This document shows, piece by piece, positions 47,478-56,486 of a stretch of DNA of 64,000 bases. Positions within the stretch are counted from its first letter, which is position 1. Each line of letters starts with the position of its first letter. A program made the translations under genes and the position numbers. The DNA comes from Chitinophagaceae bacterium (lineage in GTDB: Bacteria > Bacteroidota > Bacteroidia > Chitinophagales > Chitinophagaceae), in the NCBI GenBank assembly GCA_019638475.1, contig JAHBTR010000002.1:124001-188000 (forward strand), in the 5' to 3' direction. The notes under the pieces are model-generated. The model was not told the DNA's origin. It saw only the letters and a program-made list of their open reading frames with translations, and did not search any database.

Positions 47478-48002
47478 TTATTCAGTAGTATTTTTATCTG
47501 TTACAGTATTAGATGCTTCATCTATTTTGTATAATTTATAATATCTAACAGCTTTATTAATTTCTTTTTTCCAAACTTCTGGCGTAGTGCTATAACCTGC
47601 TTTTGCTATGGCATTTATCCAAAGTGTATAATCATTATTGCCCTTTAATTTTGGGTAATATTTTTTTCTGCTGATTATTTTACAAAAGTCTATAAAAGAT
47701 TCTTCATTGGTTGTATATTGCTTATACCTGCTTTTGATGCCTTTGGTTTTTAGTAAATTATTTTTTCCTTTTACGCCAAAATGATTGTTTAGCAATCGGC
47801 AGTTTCTACTTTTGCCAGCACCAGATTCTATAATACTTACAGCCGTTATAATGCTTGCAGGAATACCATACTCTGCAGAAAGAGAGGCTACAAGTTCTTT
47901 GTATGTATCTATGTATTTTTTTCCACTTTGGGCATGCAGTGTTGTTGCTGTTAGAACAACAAAACAGATAATGAATAAGCCATTTTGAAATATTTTTTGC
48001 AT
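47478..48002 (-). CDS. Mannosyl-glycoprotein endo-beta-N-acetylglucosaminidase-type (GH73) lytic enzyme
   Basis: From ATG 48002 the product is 174 residues with a signal peptide (IFQNGLFIICFVVLTATTLH). The GH73-like core reads ELVASLSAEYGIPASIITAV, SIIESGAGKSRNCRLLNNHF (catalytic Glu in IIESG), GVKGKNNLLK and KYYPKLKGNNDYTLWINAIA, ending KAGYSTTPEVWKKEINKAV. Such enzymes cleave the glycan chain of peptidoglycan. The frame extends further upstream to 48089 but that part lacks a signal. Divergent from the alpha/beta hydrolase gene. Confidence 0.88.
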   Translation of the reverse strand: MQKIFQNGLFIICFVVLTATTLHAQSGKKYIDTYKELVASLSAEYGIPASIITAVSIIESGAGKSRNCRLLNNHFGVKGKNNLLKTKGIKSRYKQYTTNEESFIDFCKIISRKKYYPKLKGNNDYTLWINAIAKAGYSTTPEVWKKEINKAVRYYKLYKIDEASNTVTDKNTTE

Positions 48003-48099
48003 AAAAATTATTTTGTTCAATAATAGCTTTGATATACAAAGTAAAATCTTTCTATTGAAAAGCCCTAAATTGATATTACTTTTACGCAATAATTATACC

Positions 48100-48960
48100 A
48101 TGAAAAAATTATTCTTACTTTTTATAGTTATTATTTCTTTTTCATCTTGTAAAAAAACAACTGATGAAAACAGTCATATACTTGAAGCAAAAACCTTATT
48201 AAATGTAGCTTATGCTTCAAATAGTTCTTTACAAAATATGGATGTGTATTTACCAGCAAATAGAAATACTTCAACCACTTTTCCTATCATATTAGTTCAT
48301 GGAGGTAGTTGGAGTGGTGGCGATAAAACTGATTTTGATACAGATATTACAAGCATTAAAAGCTCTTTAAATAACTATGCTATTTTCAACATCAATTATC
48401 GTTTGGCTAATGGAACAACTATTTTATTACAACAACAAATTGATGATATTAATACAGCAATAAATTTTATTACTTCTAAAGCAAATGACTATCAAATTAA
48501 TACTACTAAATGGGGTATTCTTGGTGCAAGTGCAGGAGCACATTTGGCTTTGCTAAAAGCATATAAGTATAATACAGATAATACAATAAAAGCAGTAGTA
48601 GATTTGTTTGGACCTACCAATATGACATGGATGTATAACAATCATCCTTATCCTACTTTTTCACAACCCATTATTCAAAATGTAATAGGAGCTACACCTG
48701 CTACAGATGCTACTGCATATTACAATGCAAGTCCTATTAATTTTGTAACATCAACAGCACCGCCTACTATTATTTTTCATGGCACAGCAGATGATGTAGT
48801 GCCTATTAGCGAAAGCAATAATTTAAAAAATGCTTTAACTACTGCTGGTGTAACCAATGAATATTATACTTATACAGGAGAAAGTCATGGATGGACAGGT
48901 GCTAACCTTACAGATACACACAATAAAATAATTACTTTTATACAAAATTATGTGAAGTAG
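48100..48960 (+). CDS. Alpha/beta hydrolase lipoprotein
   Basis: From ATG 48100 the product is 286 residues with a lipobox near residue 17 (LFIVIISFSSC). The fold's oxyanion-loop motif HGGSWSGGDKT (about residues 67-77), nucleophile elbow GASAG (Ser144), the acid in DDVVPI and the histidine in GESHGW are all present. It is probably a surface or periplasmic esterase/peptidase-type enzyme; substrate unknown. The upstream in-frame extension to 48013 is not needed. Confidence 0.9.
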   Translation: MKKLFLLFIVIISFSSCKKTTDENSHILEAKTLLNVAYASNSSLQNMDVYLPANRNTSTTFPIILVHGGSWSGGDKTDFDTDITSIKSSLNNYAIFNINYRLANGTTILLQQQIDDINTAINFITSKANDYQINTTKWGILGASAGAHLALLKAYKYNTDNTIKAVVDLFGPTNMTWMYNNHPYPTFSQPIIQNVIGATPATDATAYYNASPINFVTSTAPPTIIFHGTADDVVPISESNNLKNALTTAGVTNEYYTYTGESHGWTGANLTDTHNKIITFIQNYVK

Positions 48961-48976
48961 TTTTGTATAAAAATAT

Positions 48977-49002
48977 GTAAGGCTGCCTAAAGGCAGCCTT
49001 AC
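48977..49002. terminator. Convergent terminator hairpin
   Basis: GTAAGGCTGCC and GGCAGCCTTAC form a perfect 11-bp stem with a TAAA loop between the convergent hydrolase and DUF2911 genes. The T tracts are weak, so it may act in both directions with modest strength. Confidence 0.8.
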
Positions 49003-49029
49003 ACTTAAAACATATTTTAATAGTTGTTA

Positions 49030-49875
49030 TTATAGTTCTTTAATAAACTTAGTTGCCATTCTTACATAATCATCATTTTTTTGTTCTTTAGCAACTTCTA
49101 TACATTGTTCAGCAGATTTTTTTGCACTTACTTTATCGCCTGCTGCATTTTCTATTCTTGCTTTTAGCATATACATCCAAAAAGATTTAGGAGAAGCATC
49201 TATAGCTTTTGATACACACATTAATGCTTTTGAATAATCTTTATCATATTCATAATAAAAATTTGCAGCAGTATAATATGTATTGCCACTAACTTTTTCA
49301 GCAGCCAATGCTTGTTCTGTTTGTTTTCTTACTTTATCTTTTATGTTTGTTGCAATAGGCAGGCTTACAGTTGTATTGCCCCACATTAAATGCAACTCAC
49401 AACTTTCTGCTTGTACATTAGCAAATTGCATAGTAAATGTTTCTACTTTTTCTCTCATCTTCATTGTTTTGGCATATACTCTTGTTAAATCATTTTCTTG
49501 TTTGTAAGCTGCAGGAGAGGTAACTGTAGTATCTTTTGTAATAATAATTGTCCATTCTGTATTACCTGGTATAGTTAATAAGCCATATTTACCTGGTGCT
49601 AATTTTACGCCATTGATACTTACTTCATCTGTAAAATGTAATGTAGTAGCACCATTGGCACCTGTACGCCATACATTTTTTAAAGGAGCTAATTCACTGC
49701 CTTCTTTAAATACTTCTCTTCCTTTTATTGATGGACGAGAATAACTTAATTCTATTTTACCTAAACCAAAATTTTGGCTAATAGTTTGTGTAGGACTTGG
49801 AGCAGGCATTTTTATTTGTGCCTCTACTCCAAAACTCATCAATGCACTTGTTGCAATGAATAATAATTTTTTCAT
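49030..49875 (-). CDS. DUF2911 domain protein
   Basis: The 281-residue secreted protein has a signal peptide (LLFIATSALMSFGVEA) and the DUF2911 core: ISQNFGLGKIELSYSRPSIK, KGREVFKEGSELAPLKNVWR, TGANGATTLHFTDEVSI and KLAPGKYGLLTIPGNTEWTI. The C-terminal third (residues 195-281) is helical, TPR-like (ALMCVSKAIDASPKSFWMYM). The family is common in Bacteroidota and has no assigned role. Confidence 0.93.
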   Translation of the reverse strand: MKKLLFIATSALMSFGVEAQIKMPAPSPTQTISQNFGLGKIELSYSRPSIKGREVFKEGSELAPLKNVWRTGANGATTLHFTDEVSINGVKLAPGKYGLLTIPGNTEWTIIITKDTTVTSPAAYKQENDLTRVYAKTMKMREKVETFTMQFANVQAESCELHLMWGNTTVSLPIATNIKDKVRKQTEQALAAEKVSGNTYYTAANFYYEYDKDYSKALMCVSKAIDASPKSFWMYMLKARIENAAGDKVSAKKSAEQCIEVAKEQKNDDYVRMATKFIKEL

Positions 49876-49953
49876 GTCGTATTATTTTAGGTAGCGAATG
49901 TAAGGTATTTTATCATTAGTAGCTTTCTGTTTTGGTAATAAAATAATGGCACA

Positions 49954-49992
49954 AAAAAACCTCCAACTGTTTTAAAGAGTAGGAGGTTTTTA
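49954..49992 (-). terminator. Terminator of the DUF4836 gene
   Basis: On the minus strand AAAACCTCC pairs with GGAGGTTTT around a loop of about 17 bases, followed by TTTGTGCC. The T run is clear. Confidence 0.85.
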
Positions 49993-50011
49993 CAATGATA
50001 ATAAGCAATTA

Positions 50012-51727
50012 TTATGATGCAGGAACTGCTTCTGTGCTAATTTTCTTTTCTTTTTCTTGCGATATTTTATATATATCTGAAATCATATTTAAAATACTTA
50101 CTAAACTATTTTCTTTATCATTAACCAAATTAACCTCTACTTTGCCTGATATACTTTTTCCTGAAAAATTATCGGTTGTAGAAATAACATTTTTAAAAGT
50201 TGCATTAACTCTGTTCATAGCTTTTTGTATTGATGAGTCTTTTACACTATTCATAGAACCTTTGATAAAACTATTGATGTCTATATAAGTAGCCATTGTT
50301 TTTCCACTAAATGCTGATAAAATATCTGAGCTAACATTTGATTTTGTTTTATTAGCCAAATAAGTTTTGTATAGCTCTTCACTACTGGCAATAACAACAG
50401 TTTTATCATCTGCCGAAAAATAAATATCAGATGAAGCCATCATTTTACTGGCACCATAGCCTGTACTTGTTTTTACAAAAAAACCATTTTCTACACCTTT
50501 ATTCATTACATTATTAAAAGCAGTTATATCGCCTATTGGTGCTGTTACTATTAATTTGAATGAGGGTTCTGTTTTTGTATATTTTTCTGTACCTGTACCA
50601 CCAAAACTTGGGTATGTTACTTCTTTGGTTTCAATAGTAAAATCAGCTAATGCAATATTAATTTCTCCTTTCAATGCTTTAAATACATCGGCACTTGTTA
50701 AACCTACTTGTGTAAGAAATCCTTCAAGCATTCCTTTTACTTCTAATTCTTTTAATATACCATCAAAAAGTTCTGGGTTGAATGAAAGCAATAAAGTTCC
50801 ATTCATATTTTGACTGGGAAAAAATTCTGTAAGGTGAGTGTTTACTTTAGAGCCAGTATATTTTTTTAAAATACTACTTAACATAGGATTGGTATAAGTA
50901 GTACTTTTTGCAAGTATTTGTCCATTATCAAAATTAAAAGTTGCAACACTATAATTATCTTGTAATAACTCTTGCATTTTAGGAATGTTTAATGGTGTAG
51001 CACTTAAATAACCTAATGCACCAGCAGAAGAGCTAAAGAAATATCCATCTGCTTTGGTTTTAAACATATCGTTAAAATAACTAACAGATGCTATTGATTC
51101 ATTTTCTTTTAATGAAAAATAACGAGCTACTTCATTTTGTTGTTCTTTTCTTTCTTCGTTCATGTCAGGCTCTACATAATCGCCATTGGCATTGAAAAGA
51201 GATTTGGAATCTTTATAGTAATATGAAAGTGTTACTATTTCATTATTCCATGCAATAGAAATTTTATCATCTCCACTTAAATAAGCATAGTCTTTTTCTT
51301 GTACTAAGTTTTCTGCTTTGTATTCTTTTTGTTCTTTAATATATTTTTCAAATTTGGCTTTGTCTTTTAAACTGAGCATTAAATTAGCTGTTGTTACTAT
51401 GCCTTTTTGTAAAGAACCTCTTTGCACCATAAAGAAGAAAATATTGTCTTCAAAACTTACACCATTATTTTTAAAGTCTTCTAATTTCTTTTTATCGTCT
51501 TCACTCATATCCATGAATTTATCTTTAAATCTGTTCAAAAAACTGTCTATAGTCAAGTTGCCAGATTTTAATTTATTGTCTAAAGATTTTGGATTTACTA
51601 CTACCACAGCAGTAGCATCTTTAGGAATATACTTTGCTTCTTTAGGTGTTTTTTTACCACAAGATGCCATAACAATAGCAACAGATGCTATAAAAAATAG
51701 TTGATAAATTTTCTTATTCATAATCAT
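50012..51727 (-). CDS. DUF4836 family lipoprotein
   Basis: The 571-residue protein has a lipobox (FIASVAIVMASCGKK) and the DUF4836 opening AKYIPKDATAVVVVNPKSLD followed by LKSGNLTIDSFLNRFKD. Later segments include NGTLLLSFNPELFDG and FSGKTMATYIDINSF. The family consists of Bacteroidota envelope lipoproteins of unknown function. ATG 51727 and ATG 51721 are both possible starts; the latter gives MNKKIYQLFFIASV. The next gene on the strand, trxA, has its own terminator, so this is a separate unit. Confidence 0.9.
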   Translation of the reverse strand: MIMNKKIYQLFFIASVAIVMASCGKKTPKEAKYIPKDATAVVVVNPKSLDNKLKSGNLTIDSFLNRFKDKFMDMSEDDKKKLEDFKNNGVSFEDNIFFFMVQRGSLQKGIVTTANLMLSLKDKAKFEKYIKEQKEYKAENLVQEKDYAYLSGDDKISIAWNNEIVTLSYYYKDSKSLFNANGDYVEPDMNEERKEQQNEVARYFSLKENESIASVSYFNDMFKTKADGYFFSSSAGALGYLSATPLNIPKMQELLQDNYSVATFNFDNGQILAKSTTYTNPMLSSILKKYTGSKVNTHLTEFFPSQNMNGTLLLSFNPELFDGILKELEVKGMLEGFLTQVGLTSADVFKALKGEINIALADFTIETKEVTYPSFGGTGTEKYTKTEPSFKLIVTAPIGDITAFNNVMNKGVENGFFVKTSTGYGASKMMASSDIYFSADDKTVVIASSEELYKTYLANKTKSNVSSDILSAFSGKTMATYIDINSFIKGSMNSVKDSSIQKAMNRVNATFKNVISTTDNFSGKSISGKVEVNLVNDKENSLVSILNMISDIYKISQEKEKKISTEAVPAS

Positions 51728-51824
51728 TATTTAGTGGGCGAAAATATACATATATTGATAAAAATAAGCATTGATGCTTCATTTTATGAAAACTATTGTA
51801 AGGTTTTTGCATCAATAAGCATAA

Positions 51825-51858
51825 AAGAAACCAAAGACGGGCATCTTTGGTTTCTTGA
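51825..51858 (-). terminator. Terminator of trxA
   Basis: GAAACCAAAGA and TCTTTGGTTTC form an 11-bp stem around CGGGCA, followed on the minus strand by TTTTATGC. Confidence 0.9.
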
Positions 51859-51878
51859 TTATGTAGGCAAAATGCTGA

Positions 51879-52196
51879 TTACATATTTGCTTGAATTTTT
51901 TTATCTAAAACACTTTTAGGTACAGCACCTATTTGTTTATCTACTATTTTTCCTCCTTTAATAAAAAGAATTGCTGGTATAGATGTAATGCCATAATTAA
52001 CACTAACATTAGGGTTTACATCTACATTTACTTTGCCTATTTTTACTTTGCCTTCATATTCTTTTGCAAGTTCTTCAATAACTGGTCCTATAGCTCTACA
52101 AGGTCCACACCATTCAGCCCAGAAATCTATTACTGTTAATTTATCACTTTCTAAAACTTCTTTTTGAAAGTTAGCGTCATTAAATTCTAATGCCAT
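51879..52196 (-). CDS. trxA: Thioredoxin
   Basis: The 105-residue protein has the active-site motif FWAEWCGPCRAIGP (Cys30 and Cys33), the cis-proline segment YGITSIPAILFIKGG and the usual C-terminal helix. It is a cytosolic disulfide reductase. A TATTTTTG -7 box is at 52251-52258 on the minus strand. Confidence 0.97.
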   Translation of the reverse strand: MALEFNDANFQKEVLESDKLTVIDFWAEWCGPCRAIGPVIEELAKEYEGKVKIGKVNVDVNPNVSVNYGITSIPAILFIKGGKIVDKQIGAVPKSVLDKKIQANM

Positions 52197-52250
52197 AATT
52201 GTTTATTTTAATTTTTAAAAATTTTGTTCTTTTTATACAAGATATGTTAT

Positions 52251-52258
52251 CAAAAATA
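52251..52258 (-). promoter_or_regulatory. -7 promoter box for trxA (TATTTTTG)
   Basis: The minus strand reads TATTTTTG 54 bases upstream of the trxA start. Confidence 0.45.
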
Positions 52259-52387
52259 ACTCCTAAATGTTTTTTATGCTTAATTGACTTTTCCACATAT
52301 ACAGTTTATGACGAAATAGCCTTAATTACTGACAAGAGTGCATATTTACTATCATGCTTTTGCAAAATTTGACAACTTTCTTATAAG

Positions 52388-52735
52388 CTAATCTATTCTT
52401 TGAATGAGTAAATAGGCTGTAACACTTAGCAGTAAAAGAATAATAGCTGCAATAATAATCCAGTCTTGCTCTTTTAGTTTTCTTTTATGTTTTCTTATTC
52501 TTTTTTTATGTGTTTGTTTTTTTAGTTGATGGTTTAGTTCGTGTACATATTCTTGTATTTGTTGTTTGTTTGTAAATTGTTCTAAACCTTCAACAGCATC
52601 ATTCATAAAATTATTTTCTGCCATTTGAAGTTCTATGGCATGGCGTTTTTCAGCAGAAAGATTATTATTGACATAATCTATTAAATCTTTTTCGCTGAGT
52701 GCATTTTGGGGCAATATGTTTTTATTATCTGTCAT
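52388..52735 (-). CDS. Putative membrane anti-sigma factor / sigma-operon protein
   Basis: The 115-residue protein has a cytoplasmic N-terminal part (ALSEKDLIDYVNNNLSAEKR, HAIELQMAENNFMNDAVEGL) resembling the short zinc-free anti-sigma segment seen downstream of ECF sigma genes in Bacteroidota, a very basic linker (KKQTHKKRIRKHKRKLK) and one C-terminal membrane helix (WIIIAAIILLLLSVTAYLLI). Its ATG overlaps the sigma factor stop codon by 4 bases. The anti-sigma role is inferred from layout. Confidence 0.7.
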   Translation of the reverse strand: MTDNKNILPQNALSEKDLIDYVNNNLSAEKRHAIELQMAENNFMNDAVEGLEQFTNKQQIQEYVHELNHQLKKQTHKKRIRKHKRKLKEQDWIIIAAIILLLLSVTAYLLIQRID

Positions 52736-53367
52736 GTATTTGTAGGCATATTTTTTTGTATAATCAGTTTTAAATTTCTTTTTCCATTTTGTATATAACT
52801 TTTTACTTGTAGCAATGAAAAGCCTGTAATATTAGTAATTTGCTGGTATGATTTTTTTTGTAAGTAGAATAGTTTAATACAAATTTTTTGTTCGTCATTT
52901 AATGCTTCTACAGCATTTTCTAATGAAGTGAGTGTTTGCTCTTGTTGAATAAATTGTTCAATATTTGTTTCTTCTGTTTCTATTAATAAATTTTCTGGCT
53001 GTTGTATGGTGATATTTTTATTTCTTAAAAGCATCAAACAATGATTTCTTGCCATAATGTATAACCAACTTTTAAAATAATCTACTTTGTATTTTTTGAG
53101 TTCGGTAATAGCTTTTAAAAAAATTTGTTGTACTGCATCTTTGGCTTCTTCTTCATTTTTTAAATACTTCATACAAGTACCTAATAACAATAAAGTATAG
53201 CGTTCTAAAAGAATACCAAGCCATTTATTTTCATGACTGTTGTAATAAAAATTCAATAATTCATTATCGGTAATATGTGTATATTTTTCGTTATGCACAA
53301 AAGGTAAAAAATTATACAGTAAACTTAGATTTTTTTGATGAAACCAAGAAATGAAATTTAGCACCAA
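52732..53367 (-). CDS. RNA polymerase sigma-70 family factor (ECF type)
   Basis: The 211-residue protein shows sigma region 2 (LLLGTCMKYLKNEEEAKDAV with QQIFLKAITELKKYKVDYFK and SWLYIMARNHCLMLLRNK) and region 4 (ALNDEQKICIKLFYLQKKSY with ITGFSLLQVKSYIQNGKRNL). It would direct RNA polymerase to a regulon of extracytoplasmic stress or envelope genes. It forms a two-gene unit with the membrane protein downstream, likely its regulator. Confidence 0.9.
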   Translation of the reverse strand: MVLNFISWFHQKNLSLLYNFLPFVHNEKYTHITDNELLNFYYNSHENKWLGILLERYTLLLLGTCMKYLKNEEEAKDAVQQIFLKAITELKKYKVDYFKSWLYIMARNHCLMLLRNKNITIQQPENLLIETEETNIEQFIQQEQTLTSLENAVEALNDEQKICIKLFYLQKKSYQQITNITGFSLLQVKSYIQNGKRNLKLIIQKNMPTNT

Positions 53368-53426
53368 AAAGGATATATGGTGTGTGTTTTTATTGATTAT
53401 TCATCTTAAACTTCACTACATCCCCT

Positions 53427-53434
53427 TATTTTTG
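53427..53434 (+). promoter_or_regulatory. -7 promoter box for the acyl-CoA dehydrogenase gene (TATTTTTG)
   Basis: TATTTTTG is an exact -7 match 46 bases before the ATG at 53481. Confidence 0.45.
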
Positions 53435-53480
53435 TATTATTCAACAAACACACAATTTAAAATATTAAACAATACCTACT

Positions 53481-54665
53481 ATGGCAGCAAGAGCAGATTT
53501 ATTTCAAAGTCCTGATTATTATTTGTTAGATGAATTATTAACAGAAGAACATAAACTTATTCGTGATTCGGTTCGTAATTATGTAAAAAAAGACATTAGT
53601 CCAATTATAGAAGATTATGCACAACGTGCTGAATTTCCTGAGCAAATTGTACAACAAATGGGAGCTTTAGGCTGCTTTGGACCAACAGTTCCTGTAGAAT
53701 ATGGAGGCGGTGGTTTAGATTATATCTCTTATGGATTAATGATGCAAGAATTGGAACGTGGCGATAGTGGTGTAAGAAGTACAGCAAGTGTTCAGGGTAG
53801 TTTGGTTATGTTTCCTATTTATGCTTATGGCAGTGAAGAACAAAGAAAAAAATATTTGCCAAAATTGGCTAATGGAGAATGGTTGGGTTGTTTTGGACTT
53901 ACAGAACCAAATCATGGTAGCGACCCAAGTAGTATGCTTACAAATATAAAAGATGCTGGCGACCATGTAATTTTAAATGGTGCTAAAATGTGGATTAGCA
54001 ATGCACCTTTTGCTCAAGTAGCAGTAGTTTGGGCAAAAGATGAACAAGGTGTAGTAAGAGGTTTAATAGTTGAAAGAGGTATGGAAGGTTTTTCTACACC
54101 TACTACTCATGGTAAATGGAGTTTAAGAGCCAGTGCTACAGGTGAATTGGTTTTTGATAATGTAAAAGTGCCTAAAGAAAATATTTTGCCCAATGTGCAA
54201 GGTTTAAAAGGTCCATTAAGTTGTTTAACCAAAGCAAGATTTGGTATAGCTTGGGGAGCATTAGGTGCAGCAATGGATTGTTATGATACTGCATTACGTT
54301 ATAGTAAAGAAAGAATACAATTTGGAAAACCTATTGGTGGATTTCAATTACAACAAAAAAAATTAGCAGAAATGATAACTGAAATTACCAAAGGTCAGTT
54401 ATTGGTTTGGCGTGTTGCAGTATTAATGAATGAAGGAAAAGCTACCCCTCAACAAGTAAGTATGGCTAAAAGAAATAGTTGTGAAATAGCTACACAAATA
54501 GCCAGAGATGCAAGACAAATGCTTGGGGGAATGGGCATAACAGGAGAATACAGCATTATGAGACACATGATGAACCTTGAAAGTGTTATTACTTATGAAG
54601 GTACACATGATATTCATTTGCTTATTACAGGTATGGATGTTACAGGCATAAATGCTTTTAAATAA
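53481..54665 (+). CDS. Glutaryl-CoA dehydrogenase (acyl-CoA dehydrogenase family)
   Basis: The 394-residue flavoenzyme matches the glutaryl-CoA branch: SGVRSTASVQGSLVMFPIYA (Arg99, the glutaryl-carboxylate binder in the human enzyme), GCFGLTEPNHGSDPSSM and the catalytic-base motif TYEGTHDIHLLI (Glu373). It converts glutaryl-CoA to crotonyl-CoA with FAD, a step in lysine and tryptophan breakdown. The 3-hydroxyacyl-CoA dehydrogenase at 33.9 kb could act downstream on crotonyl-CoA-derived hydroxybutyryl-CoA. Specificity is inferred from motif resemblance. Confidence 0.92.
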   Translation: MAARADLFQSPDYYLLDELLTEEHKLIRDSVRNYVKKDISPIIEDYAQRAEFPEQIVQQMGALGCFGPTVPVEYGGGGLDYISYGLMMQELERGDSGVRSTASVQGSLVMFPIYAYGSEEQRKKYLPKLANGEWLGCFGLTEPNHGSDPSSMLTNIKDAGDHVILNGAKMWISNAPFAQVAVVWAKDEQGVVRGLIVERGMEGFSTPTTHGKWSLRASATGELVFDNVKVPKENILPNVQGLKGPLSCLTKARFGIAWGALGAAMDCYDTALRYSKERIQFGKPIGGFQLQQKKLAEMITEITKGQLLVWRVAVLMNEGKATPQQVSMAKRNSCEIATQIARDARQMLGGMGITGEYSIMRHMMNLESVITYEGTHDIHLLITGMDVTGINAFK

Positions 54666-54668
54666 ATA

Positions 54669-54730
54669 GGTCATGGTTCATTGCAAGTAGTTTATGGTTA
54701 ATGCTCTATGACCCATGATACAATAACCAC
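54669..54730. repeat. Intergenic simple repeat
   Basis: Short variants of GGTTCATGG, GTTTATGGTTAATGCT and TATGACCCATGA fill the gap before the glycosyltransferase. It belongs to the loose group of AT-rich word repeats in this window. Confidence 0.4.
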
Positions 54731-54744
54731 AAACTTTTAATCAC

Positions 54745-55869
54745 TTGAAGCATCTGCATATTATTTGTTTTACTGTTCCATATCCACCAGATTATGGTGG
54801 TGTAATAGATTTATTTTGGAAACTTCCTGCATTGCAAAAAGCTGGTGTACAAATTCATTTGCATTGTTTTGAATATGGTAGGGGAGAGCAAAAAGAACTT
54901 AATCAATATTGTGCTTCTGTACATTATTACAAAAGAAATACAGGATTGACAGGTATAAGTATTTCATTGCCTTATATTGTTGCTTCTCGTAAAAATGAAA
55001 CCTTACTAAATAATTTATTGAAAGATGATTATCCAATTTTAATGGAGGGTGTGCATAGCAGCTATTTGTTAAATGATGATAGATTTATTCATAGAAAAAA
55101 AATAGTAAGACTGCATAATGTAGAACATAAATATTATTATCATTTATTTCAAACAACTACATTACTTGCCAAAAAAGTATATTACTATGCAGAAAGTCTT
55201 TTATTGAAAAAATATGAGCAAAAAATTTTAGGAAAAGCTGATGAATTATGGACTGTAACAAATAAAGACAAAGATTTTTTTATTAATCAATATAATCATC
55301 AACAAACAACATTTTTACCTTTATTCTTACCAAATGATTGGCAATTTTCTGCTGTAGAAGGTAAAGGAGATTATGTTTTATATCAAGCAGATTTAAGCGT
55401 AGATACCAATGAAAAAGTAGCTATTTGGATAGTAGAAAATGTTTTTCGTCAGTTCAATATTTCATTGATAATTGCAGGCAAAAATCCTTCTACTTATTTG
55501 CAAAAATGTATTTCTGGTAGTAATAATGTACAATTAATTGCCAACCCATCAGAAGAAAAGATGAAGCAATTAATTAAAGATGCTCATATTAATTTACTTC
55601 CTTCATTTAGCAATACAGGTATTAAACTAAAATTATTAAATGCCTTATATAATGGAAAATTTTGTGTAGTAAATAATAATACTATTGAAGGAACAGGATT
55701 GGATAATTTGTGTTATATAGCTAATGATGCAGTAACTATGCAACAAACAATTACAAAACTTTTTCAGCAGCCATTTGAAAGTAGTGAAGTAGTAAAAAGA
55801 AAACAAATACTTGAAACTATGTTTAATAATAACCATAATGCAATGCAAGTAGTAGAATGGGCGTTTTAA
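54745..55869 (+). CDS. Glycosyltransferase, GT4-like
   Basis: The 374-residue protein starts at TTG 54745 and has the two-Rossmann GT-B layout: N-terminal domain opening HLHIICFTVPYPPDYGGVID and LRLHNVEHKYYYHL-like region (KIVRLHNVEHKYYYHLF), C-terminal donor domain with DYVLYQADLSVDTNEKVAIW, ISLIIAGKNPSTYLQKCI and INLLPSFSNTGIKLKLLNAL. The TG-K pattern in FSNTGIKLKLLNALYNGKF is the donor-phosphate region. It likely builds surface polysaccharide or LPS; donor and acceptor unknown. No ATG is available near the start. Confidence 0.85.
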   Translation: MKHLHIICFTVPYPPDYGGVIDLFWKLPALQKAGVQIHLHCFEYGRGEQKELNQYCASVHYYKRNTGLTGISISLPYIVASRKNETLLNNLLKDDYPILMEGVHSSYLLNDDRFIHRKKIVRLHNVEHKYYYHLFQTTTLLAKKVYYYAESLLLKKYEQKILGKADELWTVTNKDKDFFINQYNHQQTTFLPLFLPNDWQFSAVEGKGDYVLYQADLSVDTNEKVAIWIVENVFRQFNISLIIAGKNPSTYLQKCISGSNNVQLIANPSEEKMKQLIKDAHINLLPSFSNTGIKLKLLNALYNGKFCVVNNNTIEGTGLDNLCYIANDAVTMQQTITKLFQQPFESSEVVKRKQILETMFNNNHNAMQVVEWAF

Positions 55870-55945
55870 TGGTTAATGTTGAATGATAAATGATGAATGA
55901 TGAATGTTGTTTAAGGTTTAATGTTGAATGTTTAAAGTTTGTGCG
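55869..55945. repeat. Intergenic simple repeat of the TTGAATG type
   Basis: ATGGTTAATGTTGAATGATA followed by several ATGATGAATGATGAATG and TTTAATGTTGAATGTTTAA words lies between the glycosyltransferase and smpB. See the dispersed repeat finding. Confidence 0.5.
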
Positions 55946-56008
55946 ATGATTAACCATTGATAATCGCCTCAATTTTCAAATTTAATTTTTTACTTATTAT
56001 TTTGCATT

Positions 56009-56446
56009 ATGGCAAAGGAGATGAATAACAGGCAGGTTTTTTTTAATTACTTCATAGAAGATAAGTATGTAGCAGGTATTGTATTGTTAGGTACAGAAGT
56101 AAAAAGTATCAGAGATGGCAAAGTGAGTTTTAATGATGCTTTTTGCCTGTTTGATAATAATGAGCTTTGGTTAAGAGGCTTGTATATTGCAGAGTATTCT
56201 CATGGCACTGTCAATAATCATATAGCTGTGCACGACAGAAAATTATTGCTGCAAAAAAGAGAATTAAGAAAACTGCAAGGCAAACTAAAAGATAAAGGAT
56301 TGACTATTGTGCCCCTTCGTGTTTTTTTTAATGAAAATAATTTGGTAAAAGTAGAAATTGGTTTAGCCAAAGGAAAAAAATTACACGATAAAAGAGAAAC
56401 CATTAAACAAAGAGATGTAGAACGTGAGTTAAAACGTTGGAAATAA
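56009..56446 (+). CDS. smpB: SsrA-binding protein SmpB
   Basis: The 145-residue protein contains the SmpB signatures FFNYFIEDKYVAGIVLLGTE, VKSIRDGKVSFNDAFCLF and YIAEYSHGTVNNH, and the C-terminal GLAKGKKLHDKRETIKQRDV basic tail. SmpB guides tmRNA into stalled ribosomes for rescue. An exosortase gene starts 40 bases downstream on the same strand. Confidence 0.97.
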   Translation: MAKEMNNRQVFFNYFIEDKYVAGIVLLGTEVKSIRDGKVSFNDAFCLFDNNELWLRGLYIAEYSHGTVNNHIAVHDRKLLLQKRELRKLQGKLKDKGLTIVPLRVFFNENNLVKVEIGLAKGKKLHDKRETIKQRDVERELKRWK

Positions 56447-56486
56447 CTGATAATAAAATTAGGACTATCTTTAATCAAATTTTTGC

